A stretch of DNA of 64,000 nt from JADGRA01 sp052143535 (GCA_052143535.1 JBKQSS010000005.1:32629-96628); one strand, 5' to 3'. Positions 29,384 through 38,783 are shown, counted from the first letter of the stretch. The notes: generated by a model from the letters alone, not told the origin. Made by a program: numbers and translations.

Positions 29384-29479
29384 GGTAGAGCGTCCGCGTC
29401 TGGTGACCGGCCTGGTCTTCAAAACCAGTGGGGCGGCGCGCGAGCGTCGCTCGGGTGGTTCGATTCCGCTGCTCTACCG
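29384..29479 (+). tRNA. selC: tRNA-Sec (anticodon TCA)
   Basis: 96-base tRNA with the marks of selenocysteine tRNA. An 8-bp acceptor stem GGTAGAGC (29384-29391) pairs perfectly with GCTCTACC (29471-29478), followed by discriminator G. The anticodon arm is CTGGT-CTTCAAA-ACCAG with anticodon TCA, which reads UGA. A long variable arm contains the hairpin CGAGC-GTC-GCTCG, and the T arm ends in TTCGATT. The D arm pairs as CCG-GTC with GAC-CGG around TGGT but needs one bulged C, a small deviation. CCA is not encoded. selA, selB and selD are not in the window, and no selenoprotein with in-frame TGA was found nearby. Confidence 0.87.
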
Positions 29480-29892
29480 TCGAGGCGCCGGCACCTGACG
29501 CGCTCGGAAGTCCGCCAGTCCGCTGAGTCATTGCGCCAAGAGCTCCAAGCAAACGCTGGCAAGGGGATCTTTGCTCTCCGCTATCCCGACTGCGGCCCCG
29601 CGTCCAAAGCACCCAATGTCTCGAGCCAAACAGCGACGCCTGTCGCAGCCGAGTAGCTGGCGCCCTGATCGTAGCGCCCCGGCGGCCCCAGCCCATTTGG
29701 CAGCGTGCTTGCGCGCGACCGTCCGGTGAGATTTGAGTGGCACTCGAACACAATGCTGCAGGCGCGCTTCTTCAGTGCGCCGCGGCGGGCAGCTCTCGAC
29801 GGCACAAGTGGTCCAGCTGACTTTCTGGAAACTGGTCCATTCCCGCGGTCCGCCAAAGGGCGCACAATGCCCAAACGAGAGGAGAAGCGTCG
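29480..29892. other. 413-bp region between selC and the MocR-type regulator
   Basis: No gene or RNA seen. It should contain the promoter of the regulator gene, whose GTG at 29893 is preceded by GAGGAGAAGCGTCG. Confidence 0.4.
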
Positions 29893-31434
29893 GTGCAGCG
29901 CTCCTGGGAGGTGACAGTCGCGTTGGATGCCCGGGAGAAGCCGCCTCTTTTCCTGCAATTGGCTGAGGCAGTCCTGGCCGACATTCGCGGTGGACGTCTC
30001 TTGCCGGGCGCCCGCCTTCCCGGTTCGCGTACCCTCGCGCACGCGCTCGGCGTCCACCGCAACACGGTGCTTGCCGGCTATGCCGAGCTCGCAGCCCAGG
30101 GCTGGTTAGAAACCACTCGCGCCGGGGGGACCTTCATTGCGCGGCAACTTCCAGCCCCGTTCGCCGGGTCCAATCGCCAGGCGCTGGTTGGTCCGTCGCG
30201 GGCCTCTGCCGGCTACGACGTTGGGCCGCCCTTGGGCTTGCCTGTGCCGCCCATGTGGCCGGCGGGCACGCTGGTGCTGGCCAAGGGCGCACCGGACCCT
30301 CGCCTCGTTCCTGTGGCCCAGCTGGCGCGTGCCTACCGTCGCGCTCTAGCTCGCCACGGCGTCGCGCTGCTCGGCTACGGGGACCCGCGGGGTCATTTGC
30401 GGTTGCGTCTTGCGCTGAGCGAAATGCTCAGCACCACACGCGGCATTCCGGTCGGTCCCGAGGATGTCCTCGTGACGCGCGGCAGCCAGATGGCGCTCGA
30501 CCTGGTCGCCCGAGCACTGCTGTCCCCAGGCGACGCAGTCGTGGTGGAGGCACTCGGAAACCGGCCGGCATGGACGGCCTTCCGCCTCGCCGGCGCCGAA
30601 CTGCTGCCGGTTCCGGTCGATGGAGCAGGACTCGACGTTTCGGCACTGGCAAGGCTCGCGGAGCGCAGACGCATCCGCGCGGTGTACGTCACACCCCATC
30701 ACCAGTTTCCCACTACCGCGGTGATGCCAGCCACGCGTCGGATGCAGCTGCTTCAGCTCGCTCGTTCGCAGAGGATGGCAGTCATCGAAGACGACTACGA
30801 CCACGACTTCCACTACGACGGGCGCCCCATCTTACCGCTGGCTGCGCGCGACCAGGGGGGCGTTGTCGTCTACGTGGGAACGCTGTCCAAGGTCCTCGCG
30901 CCCGGGTTGCGCATGGGCTACCTCGCGGCGCCCCAGTCGGTGCTCGACCGGGTCCGCCCACTTCGCCAGGTCGCCGACCTCCAGGGCGACTTGGCGCATG
31001 AGTGCGCGGTAGCCGAGCTTTTCGAGGATGGAGACCTCATGCGTCACGTCCGACGAATGCGCCGGGTGTACCGTGCCCGGCGCGACGCGCTTGTAGAGGC
31101 GCTCCGCCGACGGCTAACTGGGGTGGTCGAATTCAACGTCCCAGCCGGTGGGATGGCGCTGTGGGCGCGGGTTTGTCCCGAGGTCGACGTGGAGACTTGG
31201 GCCAGACGCGCACTGAGCCAGGGCGTGGCCTTTGTCGGCGGCCGCTTCTATGACTTTGACGGAGCAGCCTTGCAGGCCGTGCGGCTCGGCTTTTCGCCCC
31301 TCGAGGAGCAGGAACTGGATGAGGCGGTGAAGCGCATGGCTGCCGCCTTGCCGAAGTCGCAACGCTCCAGTTCGAGCGCTGGGGCGCAGGCCGCGGGCCT
31401 TCGGCATCCAAAGCCGGTGGCAGCCGCCCGCTGA
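29893..31434 (+). CDS. MocR/PdxR-type transcription regulator (GntR HTH plus aminotransferase fold)
   Basis: 513 residues. A GntR winged helix occupies about 18-85 (LAEAVLADIRGGRLLPGARLPGSRTLAHALGVHRNTV). A fold type I aminotransferase domain follows (about 125-490): GYGDPRGHLRLRLALSEML, VIEDDYDHDFHYD with the PLP-ring Asp, and VVYVGTLSKVLAPGLRMGYL with the PLP-binding Lys. MocR proteins use PLP or a PLP-amino acid adduct as signal; PdxR controls PLP synthesis and others control GABA or taurine genes. Neighbouring genes are not obvious targets, so the regulon is unknown. The GTG start 29893 has GAGGAG upstream. Confidence 0.88.
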   Translation: MQRSWEVTVALDAREKPPLFLQLAEAVLADIRGGRLLPGARLPGSRTLAHALGVHRNTVLAGYAELAAQGWLETTRAGGTFIARQLPAPFAGSNRQALVGPSRASAGYDVGPPLGLPVPPMWPAGTLVLAKGAPDPRLVPVAQLARAYRRALARHGVALLGYGDPRGHLRLRLALSEMLSTTRGIPVGPEDVLVTRGSQMALDLVARALLSPGDAVVVEALGNRPAWTAFRLAGAELLPVPVDGAGLDVSALARLAERRRIRAVYVTPHHQFPTTAVMPATRRMQLLQLARSQRMAVIEDDYDHDFHYDGRPILPLAARDQGGVVVYVGTLSKVLAPGLRMGYLAAPQSVLDRVRPLRQVADLQGDLAHECAVAELFEDGDLMRHVRRMRRVYRARRDALVEALRRRLTGVVEFNVPAGGMALWARVCPEVDVETWARRALSQGVAFVGGRFYDFDGAALQAVRLGFSPLEEQELDEAVKRMAAALPKSQRSSSSAGAQAAGLRHPKPVAAAR

Positions 31435-31609
31435 AGGCGTCACTGCCGAAGTCTTCGTGCATCGGCACGCTGCATGGCCCATTCGGCCGACGAGGCGTGG
31501 CGGGGGACGGAACACACCGGGCTCTGGCACCCCGTGTTTCGCGAAACTGGACCCTCCCCTCGTGCCAGGCGCCCGTCATCGTTGGGGCCGCACTTGAAGG
31601 GAGGCACAC

Positions 31610-32392
31610 GTGACATTCACCAATGGGATATTCGTCTGCTTCGGATTTCTTGCCCTCACAGCCTGCGGTTCCGGGACGACCGACAGCGCGCCAGTTTCCC
31701 AAGGCATGCTCGGTTCATCGGCCACCAACGACGCCGCTCCAAGTTATCCCGGTCGAAATCCACAAGCCTACGAACCCCACAGCTCGCCCTTCGGCACGAG
31801 TCTGGAGCGCTGGAGCGAGCGCCTCTGGCAATGGGCGTATTCAGTCCCGGCTGCTCAGAATCCGCTGCTCGACCCCACCGGCGTCGACTGCGGCGTCGAG
31901 CAGCCGGACGGCTCGGTCTGGTACCTGCCCCCGGTTCCCGACCCTGGCGGCACGGCGAGCTTTACACGCACCTGCACCATCCCTCACGGCCGAGCCCTGT
32001 TGATGCTGACCTCGGGAGTCCTCAATGACTACCCCTGCCCAGACCCGGCCTTTCAGCCAGCGGACGGGCAAACACTTTTCGAATTTCTTCTCGCTGGCGC
32101 GCAGGGCGGTCCGGACGCCCTCACCGCGCAGAGCCTTCTGGTCGATGGAGTAAAGCTCAAACACATTTTCGACTACCGTGAGACGAGCGATGATGTCTTT
32201 GAGATTACTGGGGACCTCACGCTCCAGGCTTCGCTCGATGGCTGCATTACCGGCTCTCCGCAGCCCGCAGTTTCCGATACTTTCGTGCTGATGCTGAGGC
32301 CCCTGTCCACCGGGCCTCACACGCTCGTCTACAACGTTCAGGACAACCACGGAACCAACCTGACCCTCACCTACAACCTCACCATTCAGTAG
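31610..32392 (+). CDS. Hypothetical lipoprotein
   Basis: 260 residues. GTG 31610 has a strong AGGGAGG five bases upstream. The leader TFTNGIFVCFGFLALTACGSG ends in lipobox LTAC, so Cys19 should be lipidated. The mature region has WSERLWQWAYSVPAAQNPLLDPTG, a DGSVWYLPPVPD stretch and paired cysteines; a C-terminal beta-rich part ends GPHTLVYNVQDNHGTNLTLTYNLTI. I recognise no catalytic motif. Likely on the outer membrane or cell surface. Monocistronic, 175 bases after the MocR-type gene. Confidence 0.7.
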   Translation: MTFTNGIFVCFGFLALTACGSGTTDSAPVSQGMLGSSATNDAAPSYPGRNPQAYEPHSSPFGTSLERWSERLWQWAYSVPAAQNPLLDPTGVDCGVEQPDGSVWYLPPVPDPGGTASFTRTCTIPHGRALLMLTSGVLNDYPCPDPAFQPADGQTLFEFLLAGAQGGPDALTAQSLLVDGVKLKHIFDYRETSDDVFEITGDLTLQASLDGCITGSPQPAVSDTFVLMLRPLSTGPHTLVYNVQDNHGTNLTLTYNLTIQ

Positions 32393-32449
32393 CAACTCCA
32401 CAGATGGCACGAGGGGCCAAGGGCACTGCGCTCGCATGGGTGGGCAACC

Positions 32450-32905
32450 ATGAGTCTCTGCCTTGAGCCCATCGGGCAAGTCCGATGCCCACTCCCCCGG
32501 CTTCGGGATGGCCCGTGGGGCGACGTGGTGTCAGAACTCCATTTCACCGTGGCCGTCACCCGTGGCCTAAAAGGGATTGAGCAGTTTTCTCACCTGCTGG
32601 TCCTCTTCTTCATGCACCAAGTCTCGGACCTGCCGGCGCGCGACCTGGTGCGTCGCCCCGGTGGAAGACAGGACATGCCCCGGATTGGAATTTTCGCCCA
32701 GCGAGCTTCGTCGCGGCCGAATGCTCTGGGCGTGAGTGTGGTTCCCCTCATCTCGCACAAGAGACACGTCCTGTACGTCCGAGGCTTGGACGCGTTCGAT
32801 GGCTCGCCGATTCTCGATGTGAAGCCCTACGTCGCGGACTTCGACAAGGCGCGAAGGGCCGCCGAGCCCGAGTGGATGCGTCGTTTGATGCGGGGATATT
32901 TCTAG
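32450..32905 (+). CDS. trmO: TrmO (TsaA/YaeB, UPF0066) tRNA methyltransferase
   Basis: 151 residues. The family methylates N6-threonylcarbamoyladenosine at position 37 of certain tRNAs using SAM. Motifs seen: LEPIGQVRCP (start of the beta barrel), GIEQFSHLLVLFFMH, PRIGIFAQRASSRPNALGVSVVPLI (RP-N-G motif) and LDAFDGSPILDVKPYV. The length is that of short bacterial TrmO without the C-terminal extension of the E. coli enzyme. ATG 32450 begins 57 bases after the lipoprotein gene. Confidence 0.85.
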   Translation: MSLCLEPIGQVRCPLPRLRDGPWGDVVSELHFTVAVTRGLKGIEQFSHLLVLFFMHQVSDLPARDLVRRPGGRQDMPRIGIFAQRASSRPNALGVSVVPLISHKRHVLYVRGLDAFDGSPILDVKPYVADFDKARRAAEPEWMRRLMRGYF

Positions 32906-33180
32906 AGCCCGGCTCGCGTCCGCTCCTGGGCTAAGGTGTCCTGTCCCTCAAGCGCCGGCGTTTTCGGGTGACCCTCCCCTGTGCTGTCCTCCAGTGAAGG
33001 GCAGGCGGGCTGCCGAAGGCGACAGTTGGCTCGTAACGAAACTTGCCCGAAGGCCGCAGCCTGAAGCTTGGTTGCCTGGCGAGCTATTTGTTCGGTCGTC
33101 GGCGAATGGCGCTGGGCTCAGCAGGAGCAGCCCGCTAGGCTGCTGCGCCGCGCAGAGACTTCCCCCTTCAGGAGAGCCCC

Positions 33181-33843
33181 TTGGCCCGAGCCTCTGGTGT
33201 CCCCTTCAAGTCGCTCCTTTTGCTGCTCAGCAGCCTCGGGTGGATTGGCTGCACCACGCCGACCGCCACCAGCCTCGCCCAAACGACGAATGGCGCGACA
33301 TTGCCCCTCCCGCGAAGCGGAGACGTCCTTCAAATCGCGCCTGAAAACGTCGAGGGAGAAGCCCTGGTGGACGTGCCAGCCGCCCCGGGCCAGCCCGCCC
33401 TTCGCATTGTCACCGGAACGGTGAAGCTCGACCTGGTGGCTCAGAGCGTCGGCTTCATCTTGGGCGCGCCGAATTGGGCCGAAGTGGTAGTTCGCTTCTC
33501 GCTCACGCCCAAAGCCCCGCTTCGAGGAGCGCTTCTTTCGGCCAACGGCATCGCCATGCCGGCCGCGTTCGATGCGCCTGGGTTCCAGGACTACAACAAC
33601 CGAATCGGCTTCGGCGTCAAGTCGGTCAACATCGAGCAGTTGCCGAACGGCGAGGTGGTCTTCTTCGTCCGAGTCGCTGTCCGCGGGATGATGGACACCA
33701 AGCTGCTACGCATCGCCTACCAAGCCAACCTCCTCTGGACGCCTGCCGGAACACTGCCCAGTGGGCAGATGGCGGTCCCGCCTGCACCCTTCCCCGCTCC
33801 CGTTGCCCCGCCGCCCGTCCCAGTCGCCCCTCCGCCCAAGTAG
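33181..33843 (+). CDS. Hypothetical exported (lipo)protein with Pro-rich C-terminus
   Basis: 220 residues from TTG 33181, which has CAGGAG seven bases upstream. The leader GVPFKSLLLLLSSLGWIGC ends in a possible lipobox. The middle is a beta-rich domain (LDLVAQSVGFILGAPNWAEVVVRFSL, VEFVRVAVRGMM-like region) without a catalytic motif I know. The last 30 residues are Pro/Ala/Val-rich (PVAPPPVPVAPPPK). Probably an envelope protein; function unknown. Confidence 0.62.
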   Translation: MARASGVPFKSLLLLLSSLGWIGCTTPTATSLAQTTNGATLPLPRSGDVLQIAPENVEGEALVDVPAAPGQPALRIVTGTVKLDLVAQSVGFILGAPNWAEVVVRFSLTPKAPLRGALLSANGIAMPAAFDAPGFQDYNNRIGFGVKSVNIEQLPNGEVVFFVRVAVRGMMDTKLLRIAYQANLLWTPAGTLPSGQMAVPPAPFPAPVAPPPVPVAPPPK

Positions 33844-33905
33844 CCGCAAAGGCCGCACGCGCCCGGGCCCGGGCCCGGGGTGGCTGTCCTTGCTGTCCGG
33901 ACGGC

Positions 33906-35564
33906 TCAGGCTGTGCTGAGCGGTGCGGTGGACAGCATGCGGGGCGGCTGCCGGTGGTGGGTGGCTTGCTCGAAGGCGTAGGCCAGCCTCAGCAGAGTGG
34001 GCTCGCTCCAGGCGCGTCCAAAGAAAGAGAGCCCGACCGGAAGTCCGCGCACCTGTCCCATCGGCACGGTGATGCTCGGGTAGCCGGCCACCGCAGCCGG
34101 CGTGCTGCTTCCTCCGCCGAAGCTGTCCCCATTCACCAAGTCAATGAGGCAGACAGTCCCCTGCGTCGGGGCTACCAGCGCGTCGAGGCGATAGCGGCTC
34201 AGGGTCGCGTCGAGGCCTTCGGTGCGGGCCAGCCGCCGGCAGAGCGCCAGCGCCTTCCGGTAGGCCGCGTCCGTCAGCGGGCCTTTGGCCTGTGCCTTGA
34301 CGAATAGCTCCTGGCCGAAAAAGGGCATCTCCGCCGAGGCATGCTTCTCGTTGAAGGCGATGAGCTCGGCCAACGAGCGCGGCGCCATCCCGGAAAGCCC
34401 GCGAAGGTAGATGTCGAGGTTCGCTTTGAATTCGTAGAGCAGGACGTCGTTCTCAGGCGTATCCAGGGAAGCCGCCGTTTTAATGGGCGCCGGGTCAACC
34501 AGAATGGCTCCCGCGTCGCGGAGAACAGCGAGGGCCTTCTCGGCCAGCGCGTCGGTGGCCGGGCTGTAGCCAAAATACACCGGCCGAGGGACGCCAATCC
34601 TCGCGCCTTTCAGCCCATCGGGCGAAAGCCCCCGCGTGAAGTCTGCCCCAGACGGCACGCCGGTCGAGCGCGTGGCCGAGTCCGAGGCGTCATAGCCGGC
34701 GAGCGCCGCGAGCAAGAGGGCCGCGTCGCGCACGCAGCGGGCCATCGGCCCGGCGGTGTCTTGGGTGTGCGAGATAGGGATGATTCCCGAGCGGCTCACC
34801 AGCCCAACTGTGGGCTTGAGTCCAACCAGAGCGCAGGCGGCAGACGGGGACACAATCGACCCGTCCGTCTCCGTCCCCACCGCCACGGCACAGAGGTTGG
34901 CAGCGACGGCGGCACCGGAGCCCGAGCTGGACCCCGACGGAGTGCGGTCGAGCACGTAGGGGTTGCGGCATTGGCCCCCACGCCCACTCCAGCCGCTCGA
35001 GGAGTGGGTCGAGCGAAAGTTGGCCCACTCGCTGAGGTTGGTCTTTCCGAGGAACACCGCGCCCGCCGCCCGCAGCTGGGCAACGATGAAAGCCTCTTGG
35101 GCCACCGTCGCCTCGAGGAGGGCGAGCGAGCCGGCGGTCGTGTGCATGCCACCCGTCGTTGCGATGTTGTCCTTCAGCAACACCGGAATGCCGTGCAGCG
35201 GACCGCGGAGGCGTCCGGCGCGGCGCTCCGCATCCAGGGCGTCGGCCTGGGAATGCACCGCGGGGTTGGTCTCGAGCACCGCGCGAAGCGTCGAATCCAG
35301 AGCAGCAATCCGCTGGAGGTACCGCTCGGTCAGGCTGCGCGCCGTCTCCTCGCCCGTCGCCATCCGTCGCTGCAGCTCCTCCAGCGTGGCCTCCTCGAGG
35401 GGAAAGGGGGCTCCCGCATCGCCAAGGGGCGGACGTTCGCCGGCGGGTGCCTCCGCCGCGGCACGAGCCCCAACCCCGACGACGCTCGCGGCCATGCCGA
35501 GCTGCAGCAACGCTCGACGGGAAAGGCTGTTGGGCTTCGACGCCTTGGACATGGGCCGCTTCAT
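33906..35564 (-). CDS. Exported amidase (amidase signature family)
   Basis: 552 residues. The leader SKASKPNSLSRRALLQLGMA has a twin-arginine motif, so the enzyme is probably Tat-exported. The amidase signature follows in order: GIPVLLKDNIATTGGMHTTAGS with the catalytic Lys (about 123-144), DRTPSGSSSGSGAAVAANLC with the two catalytic serines, VGTETDGSIVSPSAACALVG. The C-terminal AVAGYPSITVPMGQVRGLPVGLSFFGRAWSEP is also typical. It hydrolyses amides; the natural substrate cannot be told. ATG 35564 lies 62 bases from the divergent DinB-like gene. Confidence 0.9.
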   Translation of the reverse strand: MKRPMSKASKPNSLSRRALLQLGMAASVVGVGARAAAEAPAGERPPLGDAGAPFPLEEATLEELQRRMATGEETARSLTERYLQRIAALDSTLRAVLETNPAVHSQADALDAERRAGRLRGPLHGIPVLLKDNIATTGGMHTTAGSLALLEATVAQEAFIVAQLRAAGAVFLGKTNLSEWANFRSTHSSSGWSGRGGQCRNPYVLDRTPSGSSSGSGAAVAANLCAVAVGTETDGSIVSPSAACALVGLKPTVGLVSRSGIIPISHTQDTAGPMARCVRDAALLLAALAGYDASDSATRSTGVPSGADFTRGLSPDGLKGARIGVPRPVYFGYSPATDALAEKALAVLRDAGAILVDPAPIKTAASLDTPENDVLLYEFKANLDIYLRGLSGMAPRSLAELIAFNEKHASAEMPFFGQELFVKAQAKGPLTDAAYRKALALCRRLARTEGLDATLSRYRLDALVAPTQGTVCLIDLVNGDSFGGGSSTPAAVAGYPSITVPMGQVRGLPVGLSFFGRAWSEPTLLRLAYAFEQATHHRQPPRMLSTAPLSTA

Positions 35565-35626
35565 ATCCCGTCAGAGGAGCGACCGTGCTACACGTCCCCC
35601 GGTTTCCCAACCAGGGAGGTTCCTCC

Positions 35627-36202
35627 ATGTCCGGTTTGCGGCTGGCCAGTGTCCTTTCCGTCGCTTTCGTTCTTTCCACCCCAGCCCTCGCTCAAGACGC
35701 AGGCAGCGCGCCGGGACCGACCGGCTTTCGAGGGGACTACCTCAAGGGCCTCGGGCGCCTAGAGCAGCAGCTTGTCTCCTTGGAGCAGGCAATGCCCCAG
35801 GCCAAATTCACCTGGCGTCCCGCCAAAGGGGTGCGCTCAGTGGCCGAGGTTTATCTCCACGTGGCCGGAGGAATTTACTTCCTCATAGGGCAGCTCGGGG
35901 TTGCGCCGCCGGCCGACGTCAAGGCGTTGATGGAGTCCAAGAAGTGGGAGACGCAGACCACGAAGAAGGACGAGATTAAGACAATCCTCACCAACGCCTT
36001 CGCCTTCCTGCGCAAGGCCGTCAATGACACCAGCGATGCCGACTTGGACAAGACGGTCAAGATGTTCGGCAATCAATTGTCCGAGCGGATGGTCTACATG
36101 GTGGTGCTCGGCCATTGCTCGGAGCACCTCGGACAGTCCATCGCCTACGCCCGGATGAACGGCGTGGTGCCTCCCTGGAGCAAGGGCGACAGCAAGGACT
36201 AG
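35627..36202 (+). CDS. Exported DinB-like protein
   Basis: 191 residues with a Sec signal peptide (LASVLSVAFVLSTPALAQ). The mature part fits the DinB four-helix bundle: FTWRPAKGVRSVAEVYLHVAGG has the first metal His, and MVVLGHCSEHLGQSIAYARMNGVVPPWS carries the paired His near the C-terminus. ATG 35627 has GGGAGG upstream. DinB-fold proteins bind a divalent metal; many act as thiol-dependent S-transferases. An exported form is less usual. It is divergent from the amidase gene. Confidence 0.78.
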   Translation: MSGLRLASVLSVAFVLSTPALAQDAGSAPGPTGFRGDYLKGLGRLEQQLVSLEQAMPQAKFTWRPAKGVRSVAEVYLHVAGGIYFLIGQLGVAPPADVKALMESKKWETQTTKKDEIKTILTNAFAFLRKAVNDTSDADLDKTVKMFGNQLSERMVYMVVLGHCSEHLGQSIAYARMNGVVPPWSKGDSKD

Positions 36203-36482
36203 CACTGCAACCGAAGGCCCCGTCGCTAAAGGCCGTCTCGCACCCCTCCTTCAGGCACGTCGTCCCCCAGCCGGTCAGGACCGTCTCGGCATTCTTCCGG
36301 AAGCCTTTCCTGGGCCATGCTCCTAAGGGCGAGGCGCTCGGGCGCACCCTCGGCGCTAGGCTAGACGCTGGGGTTTGGGTGGTGGGGTGGCCGACGCCGC
36401 GCGGGCAGTAAGAAGGGCCGCCACCGCGCGCGTCCCGCCGCCGGACAGCCCTCCCATTCGAGGGGCCCCGGGGGGGGCGCGC

Positions 36483-37574
36483 TCATGCGGACGCCCGCGC
36501 CCGACGAAGCCGAGCCACCACGCCCGGGAGGTCAGCGGGCGTCTTCACTGGCTCGAAACGCGTGGTGGCCGCCTCCCCGCGGGGCACCAGCAGGAAGGCT
36601 GCCGGCAAAAGAGGGCGCCCATCCGGGCGTCGCAGGCCGGTTGCCTCCGCCGTCACCTGCTCGAATTGGATGACCGGCTCTCCCTCCACCTCCTTGCGGA
36701 CGGCTCGCCAGGGCAAGGCCACCTGTTGGGAGAGCCACGGCTCAAGCGCGAAGGTGATGTTGTTGGTGGAGATGGTGGGGTGCTCGGTGGAGTCGACTTT
36801 CTCAATGAGTTGCAGCTGCCCCTGAAGGCGCACCGGTGCCGCGCCGGCGTCGAGCTGCCCCTCGGGGGAGCGGCGGGCCGTCACCTCGACCGTCATGGCC
36901 GCCCCAGAGGCCACGTGCTGCCCCACCACCACCGCGTCGAGGGTAGCCGCGAGGTTGTCCACATTGGAAAAGTAGAGGTGTCGAACGCCGGCCGCGCTGA
37001 GCGCCCCGGCGATGCCCGAGGCCAACAAGGCGCGGAAGACGTCCCCGTGGCCAGCCGGCGCCAAGGAGGGAGTGCCGTCTGCCAGGCGCAAGACGGAGCC
37101 GTCGGGCCGGAGGCGCGGGAGACTTCGTTGTTGAAAGACGTGCACCGGGACGCTGGGCGGCCGGGCAGCAAGCGCGGCGCGGATGGCCGCGTCGGTGAGA
37201 TGGGAGGTCATCAGCGCCACCGCAAGCCGACGCCCGGCCTCCGCGCTGGCGCGTGCGACGTCGGCCAGCTTCAAGTCCAGAAACGTCTTGCCGTCGAGGA
37301 CAGGCACCAGCGCCTTCACCGCACCGCCAAAGCGAGTTCCGGCCCCACCCGCGACCACCAGGGCCGCCACCTGGCCGGCCCGCAGCACCGACTCGCCCTG
37401 CCTTTGTGCACGCGCATGCTCGGGCGTTCCGGGCAAGGGCAGCGGGAGGATGTCCCCTGGCTTCAGGGGCTGGAAGGGCTCGGTGCGGCCGGGCGTTGAG
37501 AATTCGCCGCGGCAATACCTCCGTACCAGCTCGTCAAAGAGGCGTTGGTCGTCAGGGGAGTCCAGGTCGGCCAT
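36483..37574 (-). CDS. UDPGP-family sugar-1-phosphate uridylyltransferase
   Basis: 363 residues from ATG 37574; earlier in-frame starts overlap galK on the other strand and are rejected. The nucleotidyltransferase signature is VAALVVAGGAGTRFGGAVKALVPVLDGKTFLDLKL, followed by HVFQQRSLPRL, APAGHGDVFRALLASG and HLYFSNVDNLAATLD, as in UDP-GlcNAc or UTP-glucose pyrophosphorylases of the eukaryote-like UDPGP family. It should make a UDP-sugar from UTP and a sugar-1-phosphate. Head-to-head position with galK suggests galactose-1-phosphate or a broad-specificity enzyme (USP-like); that is inference. Confidence 0.8.
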   Translation of the reverse strand: MADLDSPDDQRLFDELVRRYCRGEFSTPGRTEPFQPLKPGDILPLPLPGTPEHARAQRQGESVLRAGQVAALVVAGGAGTRFGGAVKALVPVLDGKTFLDLKLADVARASAEAGRRLAVALMTSHLTDAAIRAALAARPPSVPVHVFQQRSLPRLRPDGSVLRLADGTPSLAPAGHGDVFRALLASGIAGALSAAGVRHLYFSNVDNLAATLDAVVVGQHVASGAAMTVEVTARRSPEGQLDAGAAPVRLQGQLQLIEKVDSTEHPTISTNNITFALEPWLSQQVALPWRAVRKEVEGEPVIQFEQVTAEATGLRRPDGRPLLPAAFLLVPRGEAATTRFEPVKTPADLPGVVARLRRARASA

Positions 37575-37667
37575 GGAGTCCAGAGAATGCCACGGCGTTG
37601 CGCCAGCCGAAGAAGGCTGTCGTGAAGCGCTGAAGGAGGCTGGGGTAGAAACGCAAAGCCGCACCCG

Positions 37668-38783
37668 GTGAGGAGAATGGACGAGGCCCTTCAGCCGACA
37701 CTGTCGCCCCCGTCGCCCGCCGCCTGCGGTGAGGCGCCGGCGCGCGTCAACCTCATTGGCGAGCACACCGACTACTGCGAGGGGCTCGTCCTTCCATTGC
37801 CCCTCCTTCTTCACACCACGGTTCGGCTGAGACGGCGCTTGGACCGCCAAGTGGTGGCCCACACCGCGCTGGGGGGTGGCGAGGAACTCGCCTACCGCCT
37901 CGGGGACGAGCGCCCTGGGGCAGGCTGGCTGGACTACGTCCAGGGCCTCACCGCCGGCCTGCGCCTCAGGGGACTCGCTGTGGAGGGAGTGGACTTGGAC
38001 ATTGCCTCAGACATCCCCGCAGGCTCCGGCCTGGCCTCCAGCGCGGCGCTGGGCGTGGCCGTGCTGCGTGCCCTACGGGCCGCCTTCCAGCTGCCCTTGG
38101 ACGGCCTTGCGCTGGCGCGGCTTGCCCACACTTCGGAGACGGACTTCGTGGGAGCCCCGGTGGGGTTGATGGACCCGCTGGCCGCCAGCCTCGGCACGCC
38201 CGGACGCGCGCTCTTCATCGACACCCGCACGCTCGCCATGGAGGACGTCGAGTTGCCCGCGGGACTGGAGGTGGGCGTCCTGCACTCGGGCATCTCGCAC
38301 CGCAATGCCGGCGGCACCTACGCCGAGCGGCGACGGGAGGCTGACGCAGCCGCCCGGGCCCTCGGGGTGCCCGTCTTGCGTGACATTACGGAGGGGGACC
38401 TCGAGCGGGTGGCCGCCCTCGGCTCGCCGCTCGACCGCCGGGCACGGCACGTCGTCACGGAGAATGCGCGCGTCCTCGCCTTCGTCGCCGCCATGCGCGC
38501 ACAGGACGTCGTCGCTCTGGGCAACCTCCTCGACGCCTCGCAGCGCTCGCTGCGAGACGATTACGAGGTTTCTCACCCAGACGTCGAGGTGCTGGTGGCC
38601 CTTGCCCAGGCCGAGCCGGACGTCCTGGGCGCCCGCATGACGGGGGGGGGGTGCGGCGGGGCCGTCCTCTTCCTGGCCGCTCAGGGACGGGCCCACGGCG
38701 TCGGCACCCGACTCGTCCAGGCTTACCACGCGAAAACCGGACGTCCCGGGGCGCTGCTCGTCCCGGCACCCAAACAAGCCTGA
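37668..38783 (+). CDS. galK: Galactokinase
   Basis: 371 residues, GHMP kinase family; phosphorylates galactose at C1 with ATP. Motifs: APARVNLIGEHTDYCEGLVLP (about 24-44, the galactokinase signature), SDIPAGSGLASSAALGVAVL (about 104-123, ATP loop), LMDPLAASLGTPGRALFIDTR and the C-terminal GARMTGGGCGGAVLFLA. The GTG 37668 start is shown; ATG 37677 is possible but its AGGAG is only one base away. galE and galT are not in the window; the divergent pyrophosphorylase could replace GalT in a Leloir-like salvage route. Confidence 0.93.
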   Translation: MRRMDEALQPTLSPPSPAACGEAPARVNLIGEHTDYCEGLVLPLPLLLHTTVRLRRRLDRQVVAHTALGGGEELAYRLGDERPGAGWLDYVQGLTAGLRLRGLAVEGVDLDIASDIPAGSGLASSAALGVAVLRALRAAFQLPLDGLALARLAHTSETDFVGAPVGLMDPLAASLGTPGRALFIDTRTLAMEDVELPAGLEVGVLHSGISHRNAGGTYAERRREADAAARALGVPVLRDITEGDLERVAALGSPLDRRARHVVTENARVLAFVAAMRAQDVVALGNLLDASQRSLRDDYEVSHPDVEVLVALAQAEPDVLGARMTGGGCGGAVLFLAAQGRAHGVGTRLVQAYHAKTGRPGALLVPAPKQA

